Positions 29,587 to 34,793 of a stretch of DNA of 34,793 nucleotides are shown in pieces (position 1 is the stretch's first letter; each line of letters opens with the position of its first letter). Source of the DNA: Gnetum montanum (Eukaryota; Streptophyta; Gnetopsida; Gnetales; Gnetaceae). Position numbers and translations under genes: made by a program. The notes beneath the pieces were generated by a model. The model was not told the origin of the DNA. It saw only the letters and a list, made by a program, of their open reading frames with translations, and made no database searches. The stretch is taken from NCBI GenBank assembly GCA_015680685.1, contig MNCI01004635.1:313728-348520 (forward strand), given 5' to 3'.

Positions 29587-29964
29587 TGTGGAATATGATG
29601 ACTAAATGTTCCATAATAGAATTAGATAGATCTCATCCATTAATCTATTTTAAATAAGATGAGATCTTATTCATGTAATTCTTATCCAATCCATGTTTAG
29701 GACATCCCATATTAAGAAGATCCTTAAATATGTTGATAAGGATCATCTCCATGATTTCCAAGATTCATACTTATCTCTGCAAATCTATTCTTGGAAGATC
29801 AAGGCCTATATAATTGTAGCAGCACATATCCATTTATAATAGAAGAAATAATAGAAGAGACATAATAGAATTTAAGAGAGTCTCACAAGAGTGTGTTTAT
29901 TCTAACTAAGTTCTTTATTTCCTTTAAGCCTAGTTCATAGATCCAGGGCCCTTTAGACTCTTAA
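29587..29964 (+). repeat. Copia 3' LTR
   Basis: 378 bp, colinear with 24045-24422. The terminal CA has mutated to AA. Confidence 0.93.
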
Positions 29965-29969
29965 TCACT
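29965..29969. repeat. Target-site duplication TCACT (right)
   Basis: Exact copy of 24040-24044. Confidence 0.9.
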
Positions 29970-30214
29970 TGGGTAACTAGATACAAGTTGCACTTTGTAT
30001 GACCCTGGTTAGGACTAGCGATTGGTGGTTGGTAGATCTTTAATTTGCCTCTTGTCATTATCTTAGGATAATAAGGTAAGTAATAAAAAAGTAATATGTA
30101 ATACTCATATAAATTCTTTTCAAATATTTTTTGTTTGCAAAAAAAAAAGCAAGAAATAACTTCAAGTTCAAAGGAGAAATCAAATTAGTAAAGCACAAGA
30201 TCATAAACAGAAGC

Positions 30215-30764
30215 ATTGGAGCTGGAAAGAGATAGTGAACATGGACTTATTCGAGGATGAATGAAACCTAAGGGGGATATATTATCACGTCCCCATTCCC
30301 AAATGATGCTACTGCATAACAAAGATGGTGCCTCTTCATAACAAGTGTTATTATTATTGTAACAAGAACTGATAAAGCAATTGTAATTAAGACCTAAAAG
30401 GGTGCATTGTAATAACAAACATATCTCTTTAGGTAACCTTTGGGGCTTTGACCTAAGGCATTTATACTTGGGTTTAGAGGTCATGCTAAGCATGGAGTGG
30501 CGGAGCTGGTACAAGCAAGTCATAAGAGCTAGGTGAAGTAGGACAGGAAGTGGACTGGCCATCCCTTCTGGTAGGTTTGTAGGCCTAACCATGGTGGTAG
30601 TGCTAGATTGCCTCTAAGGGATAGATGTCAAGGGAAGAAAACCCCAATGAACACTTTTAGAACATGATCCAAATACTCTATTCCACATCAATAAAGCATT
30701 TTTTTTATTTCTCTTTCTGCACTTTCTCTGTTATTTTTCTTTACTCATAATGTTGAATGTTACA
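30215..30764 (+). repeat. 3' end and LTR of a second gypsy family
   Basis: The coding tail HGLIRG-stop-MKPKGDILSRPHSQMM is the kind of polyprotein end seen in plant gypsy elements. It runs over a purine tract (CCTAAGGGGGATAT) into an LTR that starts at about 30283 as TATCACGTCCCC (normally TGTCAC...). The LTR end near 30764 (...GAATGTTACA) is a guess. A related, inverted fragment lies at 22045-22345. Nothing upstream of 30215 is recognisable as pol. Confidence 0.5.
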
Positions 30765-31267
30765 TATATTTGACATTTGGTATATTATCTTCTTATGCAT
30801 CATGTCTAATATAATGTATATTTGATGTTTGCTATGGCATCTAAGGATGCGATGTCACAACTACATGCAAACAGAGGCATCTAAAAGATTCACAGCTTCC
30901 AATACCAATGAAGTAAAACTAGTCACATAAATATTACTATTTTATTCCAAAATTTGAACTGATTTCCAAAATAGACAATCCCATCATAGGCAAAATTCCA
31001 CTAAATTATCATAATATCATGCTTATGTAATGAGCAGATTCAAAATATTCATAAAACATTTATAGCAGGTTGTGCAAAGTTTTCACAATTCCAGAATTTC
31101 ATCAAAAAGATAGAATATGGTCTAAACAAGATTAAACTATTGATTCCATATAAAAACATGCACAAAATTATGAAACTTTGATAGAATCTTAGCATAATAA
31201 TTAAAATCATGGAAAAGCAATGAAGAACCACAAAATAGATGAAAAGAGCACAAAATTTATAACTAGG
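30765..31267. other. No gene seen
   Basis: AT-rich sequence without recognisable coding or RNA features. The minus frame at 31327-31049 is low-complexity Phe/Leu/Ile and is not a convincing gene. Confidence 0.45.
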
Positions 31268-31470
31268 GTAGCTAAAGAAACAAAAAATAAATTTCTCATA
31301 GAATCCACAACAAAATAGGGTAGCCATATAAAAAGAAACATAAAATAATCTTTTTTATAGGTTCCACAATAAAAAAGGATAATTAAAGAAAACTAAAATA
31401 ATCTTTCTTACAAGATCCACAACAAAATAAGATAATCGTATGAAAAGGAATTAAAACAATCTTGCGTACA
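31268..31470. repeat. Imperfect tandem repeat, about 50-59 bp, 4 units
   Basis: Units start at about 31268, 31320, 31379 and 31431. Each has A-rich AAAGAAAC/AAATAATCTTT followed by (A/T)AGRTTCCACAACAAAATAGG-like sequence. The last unit is partial. Confidence 0.6.
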
Positions 31471-32074
31471 TGCCAAAATGTCCAAAATTAACCTTCTACT
31501 ATGCCTTGAACTAATGCACTAGAAGCCCTGTGCGATTAGAAACAAGATGCATCAAAGGCAACAATCTACTTATAAACAGAAGAATCACATGCAACATGAC
31601 ACTTTGGCTTGGTATGTGTTTAGAAATGGAAGAAACAAGCTTTGGATGAAAGAAATTGCACTAAAAATGATTCAAAACTAAAGAAATATGATGAAAAATA
31701 GTTTTTGTTTTAGAACAAAAAATTCCCAATACACAAGGATGAGAAAGGCAATGAGAAAAAACATGTTGCAGAGGCAATGGGTAATAATAAAAATATAACA
31801 TGTGTTATATATATGTAAAACATATATGTTTTATGCTACATAATACACTTTGCATGTAAATGTACTTTTACATTTACGCTTACATTTACATTTACAATAT
31901 TCTAGCAAACTTGAAAGTGTGATATCTCAAGAACCATAACTTTGATTCTAGTAAACCAAGAGTCAAAACCTATGTTTTCAAGTGTCCCAAATATAGTAGT
32001 CAAGTTAGATTCTAGGTATGACATCATCCTAAAGTCCTCCCTTAACAACCCTGTTGGCACATTTGGCCATTTCA
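31471..32074. other. AT-rich region with simple repeats
   Basis: At 31798-31835 there is a run of self-complementary TATATATGT/ACATATATG sequence. At 31855-31900 there are five or so TTTACA units (TACATTTACGCTTACATTTA). No gene is seen. Confidence 0.5.
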
Positions 32075-32718
32075 TGGAACAGATTAGAACACAAGATTGA
32101 GAATTGCAGCTGGAGCAGCACTAGGACTTGAACATCTACACGATAAGACAAGCCCACCTGTTATATATCATGATTTGAAATGGCCTATAGGATCAAGCCA
32201 CCATGCGGCCTCTTATGCGGGATGTTGTGACAGCACTTGGTTACCCGTCTTCGCAGACATATGATCCTCTATTTCAGTCATCCATTGACGTTAAACCCAC
32301 TTTTTCAAGTCAGAATGAAAAGATGAAGAGAAAATTAACTGCCAGAATAGACAATCATCAAGTGTCTGAAATGGAGCAAATTGATGCCAAAGGTTTTAAA
32401 CAAGCCTCATTATTGAAGGATTCCAAAAAAATCGAAACGCAACGTTTTGGACGTGATGGTTCTGGGGATCTCGAAAAATTCTACAATTCTCGGGGGGAAT
32501 GCCTTCTTCCCTCATTTCCCGAGCCACGCATTTCCCCCGAAAATAAGCCAGCAAAATCACTTTTGGTAGTTTCCTATGGATGGAAAGGACATCATATTGC
32601 CATAGAACGTATGTACAGTGCGAGAATCGATAAAACCGATTGCTCCGAAATAGATAAGCATGCAATGATTGCCCGTCATCAGCGAATGCAGAAAGTGGCC
32701 CGACCGATCCCCAGTTGA
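32075..32718 (+). pseudogene. RLCK-VII (PBS1-like) kinase pseudogene with internal deletion
   Basis: Receptor-like cytoplasmic kinases of class VII relay signals from cell-surface receptors at the plasma membrane. Here WNRLEHKI, a one-base shift, then [19 protein letters not shown] and VIYHDLK (family VIYRDLK) give subdomain VIb at about 32,075-32,180. The frame then jumps directly to [18 protein letters not shown] and TYDP (family: NMRPL..DVVTALTYLASQ.YDP), the last kinase subdomain, at 32,203-32,270. The activation loop, APE motif and subdomains IX-X (about 120 residues in the family) are missing. The last part stays open for 171 codons to the stop at 32,716, with a polar tail I do not recognise. 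The Arg before the catalytic Asp is His. No ATP-binding lobe is found upstream. It cannot be an active kinase. Confidence 0.75.
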
Positions 32719-32809
32719 TTAGTTTAACAGCCGAGCCCCATCGAGCTCAAATACTAAAGCCGCGTGTTTATTACTATACTACCTTACTACCTTGGCTCCT
32801 AAGCTTATG

Positions 32810-32829
32810 TAGCGTTTCACGAAACGCTA
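32810..32829. repeat. Perfect 9-bp palindrome
   Basis: TAGCGTTTC and GAAACGCTA are separated by two bases. No T-run follows, so a terminator is not suggested. Confidence 0.6.
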
Positions 32830-33255
32830 GCAAACATGTAAAAAATCCTGTCTAAAAATCCTGTAGCAAAGGAAAGCGAAATCCAGAGGCTAACCTTCCA
32901 AGGAAGACAAAGAAAAGAAGGATTGACGAGTTGATCAGCAGGAGTAAAATTGTTGTAGCTAGATAACGAGGAGATTGAGGAAACGTTGATAAAGTCTGCC
33001 GGTGACAGAGCAGGAAGTTTGAAGAGGGTAATGGGTGATCAAGATAAAGTTGTGGCAATAATGGCGGAAGACAAGGTTACAGCAGCAACATGGTGATAAA
33101 AGGTGCAACGCGGCAGGATCTTGTTTTATGGTAACGGATGGTGCTGTTAAAAAAAATGGAGCATTTTGTGCAGCAGGGCCTTGTCTTGCGGTGGCAGTTG
33201 TCTGTAAAATCCACCATCTTCTTGTTTCGACACCCCGCTCAATTGCTTCAGTATC
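32830..33255. other. No certain gene
   Basis: Higher GC than its surroundings. Short frames on both strands (for example minus 33348-32959) show no family motif. It may be upstream or intron sequence of the protease pseudogene that follows. Confidence 0.4.
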
Positions 33256-33650
33256 ACCTCCTTCCTTGCAGTTACCCAGAAGAAGATTCAGCAGGCCAAA
33301 TCTGTGCACTTGAATGTTTACCATAAGTTTTGAGATGAGATGAGACAATGGATGTCTTCAAGGCATCGACTAGACACCAAGGATTGGCCTTTGTGTGGTA
33401 GTCCAGAGTACTACACGATCCTGTACCAGCATGATCAGTGCAACCAGAAACTCCCAAAATACGATTCTATATTGGCAATCTCAGTGTCCATATTTCGCAG
33501 CTTGGATTTTTATATTACACCTTTGTTATGTTTGATTCTCCGAATTCCACGTTGCTCTTGGCTTTGGATACTGGCAGATATTTGTTCTGGGTGGCCTGTG
33601 ACTTCAAACACTGTTCTTCCAATTTATCACTCAACTCTGGCAAATAGCGT
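33256..33650 (+). pseudogene. A1 aspartyl protease pseudogene, N-terminal part
   Basis: Matches the start of plant secreted or membrane-anchored aspartyl proteases (pepsin family A1). The first frame has VYHKF-stop-DEMRQWMSSRH and WPLCGSPEYYTILYQHDQ (33,316-33,440), typical of the propeptide region before the catalytic domain. After a frameshift near 33,450 comes FYIGNLSVHISQLGFLYYTF and LLALDTGRYLFWVACD, the first catalytic D-T-G (family DTGSDLFWVPCD). Ser after DTG is Arg, an inactivating-type change. It stops at LNSGK, near 33,647. The second catalytic motif (DSG) and the rest are absent. The preceding 60 bp (QKKIQQAKSVHLN) may be the end of the leader. Confidence 0.75.
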
Positions 33651-34047
33651 GATTTACAAACACACCAGTCCATCAGTTAAGGGAGTAATCCACGGGTTTG
33701 CACTATTGGCAGTACAACCACTTCCATGGGCCTTGCTACTTGGACCAGCCCACATTATTTACAGGCCACGTGGCCCTAATATTCTCTGTATTTAAAAATC
33801 ATACAACATTTATTTTGGGTTTTGATATAAATTATTTAATTGCTGATGTAAGTTTGACAACCCTTGGTTGTGTACCAAGTAAGTATTAATATTGATTTAA
33901 AAATTTGTATATGCTAAGGAGTTATATTGGATAGTTATCCAATAGGACACCTGATCACCATAACTTTTATTTCTATAGTGGTAACTTTTTGTGGAAATTA
34001 TAACCTCCTAGCCTTAATCCCATGATGTTTGTAACCATTACAAAGGC
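33651..34047. other. No gene seen
   Basis: AT-rich. It may contain the start of an LTR (a TGATGTAAGTTTGACAACC at about 33,843 is a possible edge), but no matching partner is in the window. Confidence 0.35.
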
Positions 34048-34254
34048 CACTTGTCAACTACAACCTCTTTAGCTCCACAATGCCCACTTGTCAACTACAA
34101 CTTTTTATCTCCATGGTGACCACTTGGCAACTGAATGAAGACACTTGGCAACTAAATAGGACACTTGTCAACTGCAGCTTTTTTGTCTCTATGGTGGTTA
34201 TAACCACCCAAAATTTTTTTAACTTACCTAACTACCTATGAGACCCTATAAAAG
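34048..34254 (+). promoter_or_regulatory. Promoter-like region: CACTTGNCAACT boxes and TATA
   Basis: The 12-mer CACTTGTCAACT or CACTTGGCAACT starts at 34048, 34085, 34121, 34142 and 34162 (spacings 37, 36, 21 and 20). It is followed by TATAAAAG at 34247-34254. Repeated upstream boxes plus TATA are typical of an LTR U3; a host promoter is the alternative. Confidence 0.5.
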
Positions 34255-34793
34255 GGCTTCAAGGGTAGGAAGGGAAGAACACTTGGAAGAGCTCACACTT
34301 GAACACTTTTGGGAGCTCTCACTTGGAGACACACTCTTGGAAGAAATTGTGAAAGATTGCTTGTAAGATGACTGGCTAAAGAAAAGATTTTAGCCTCTTT
34401 GTCATAGTCCTGTGAGTTATGTTTTATTTTTATTTTCTTAAAATTTTTTGGCTAGTGGTTTAGATAGTATCATCCTTGGTAAGTAATTTTGGGATTTTTA
34501 GATTGCTCTTATTGTTCTTGTTGCCCGATAGAAAATTTCTGTTAAAATTTTGCCATAGAAGCACTTATGTTTGAAAGCCTTAAGAGCATTTTAGTAGTGA
34601 ATTTGGTTATTGTGCAACGTATAAGAACCGCTATTGGGATTGTTGTAAGAGAGCCTCTGCTTGTAGTCATGCCGTTGAACGATTCAATAGTCAAGAGGGT
34701 TCAAAAAATCTTTGGTATTTTGATGGGACCAGAATAGCTTTATTTTATCTTTAAAGTGAATCTCCGTGGTATTTTAATCAGAAATTGTCAAGT
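34255..34793 (+). other. Probable LTR R/U5 or transcript leader
   Basis: Transcribed-leader-like sequence after the TATA box, with repeated CACTTGGA/CACTTGAACA and GAGCTC motifs (34,280-34,340). I see no ORF of note and no clear primer-binding site before the window ends. Confidence 0.35.

Larger units (their letters stand above)
24045..29964 (+). mobile_element. Complete Ty1/copia retrotransposon (inactive)
   Basis: A 5920-bp element with 378-bp LTRs, a perfect 5-bp duplication TCACT, a tRNA-iMet-like primer site and a polypurine tract. The domain order is gag, protease, integrase, reverse transcriptase, RNase H, which is diagnostic of copia. The LTRs differ at about 21 of 378 positions by eye (about 5-6%), so it is younger than the pol-less gypsy element. 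It inserted just downstream of the CCR4-like pseudogene. Confidence 0.95.

Noticed and set aside
32810-32829. Transcription terminator
   Set aside because: The 9-bp palindrome is not followed by a T-run and lies in eukaryotic DNA, where such terminators do not apply.
32959-33348. Minus-strand frame of 129 codons
   Set aside because: Overlaps the leader of the aspartyl protease pseudogene on the other strand and shows no family motif.

Overview
This window looks like plant nuclear DNA from a large, repeat-rich, AT-rich genome. The retrotransposon lineages are plant-specific (Ty3/gypsy with a tRNA-Asp-like primer site; Ty1/copia with a tRNA-iMet-like primer site). The host gene fragments (CCR4 deadenylase, RLCK-VII kinase, A1 aspartyl protease) are plant-like. 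A 312-base N gap marks a scaffold join. I cannot name the species; a gymnosperm-like genome is only a guess. I found no intact host gene. All coding remnants carry stops, frameshifts or truncations.

Left part (1-11,095): nested Athila-like Ty3/gypsy elements. A plus-strand element supplies integrase (4579-4905 and 5759-6335), a T-rich spacer, a motif array with a TATA box, and a long 3' ORF called ORF-X here (8577-11,095). Its integrase is broken twice. One break is a minus-strand element that leaves the window to the left (5' LTR 3775-4578, primer site, gag, protease). The other is a solo LTR (4906-5753) with a perfect GTAGG target duplication.

Middle (11,096-21,953): a 45-bp tandem repeat, the gap, a 5S-rRNA-like sequence, and then a structurally complete minus-strand LTR element (12,781-21,948). 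That element has 851-bp LTRs and a perfect AAATA duplication. It keeps gag and ORF-X but has lost all of pol.

Right part (22,040-34,793): an LTR fragment; an intronless CCR4-like pseudogene with 11 in-frame stops and no frameshift; a complete but dead Ty1/copia element (24,045-29,964; TCACT duplication; RT motif YVDY instead of YVDD); the 3' end of another gypsy family; and neighbouring fragments of an RLCK-VII kinase and an A1 aspartyl protease. It ends in an LTR-like promoter with repeated CACTTGNCAACT boxes.

The most interesting signal is a GATATC-type motif array with 14-bp periodicity. It lies just upstream of the TATA box in the LTRs and again, with its own conserved spacing, upstream of the internal ORF-X in two diverged copies. 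This suggests a shared transcription-control device for the genomic RNA and a separate ORF-X message.
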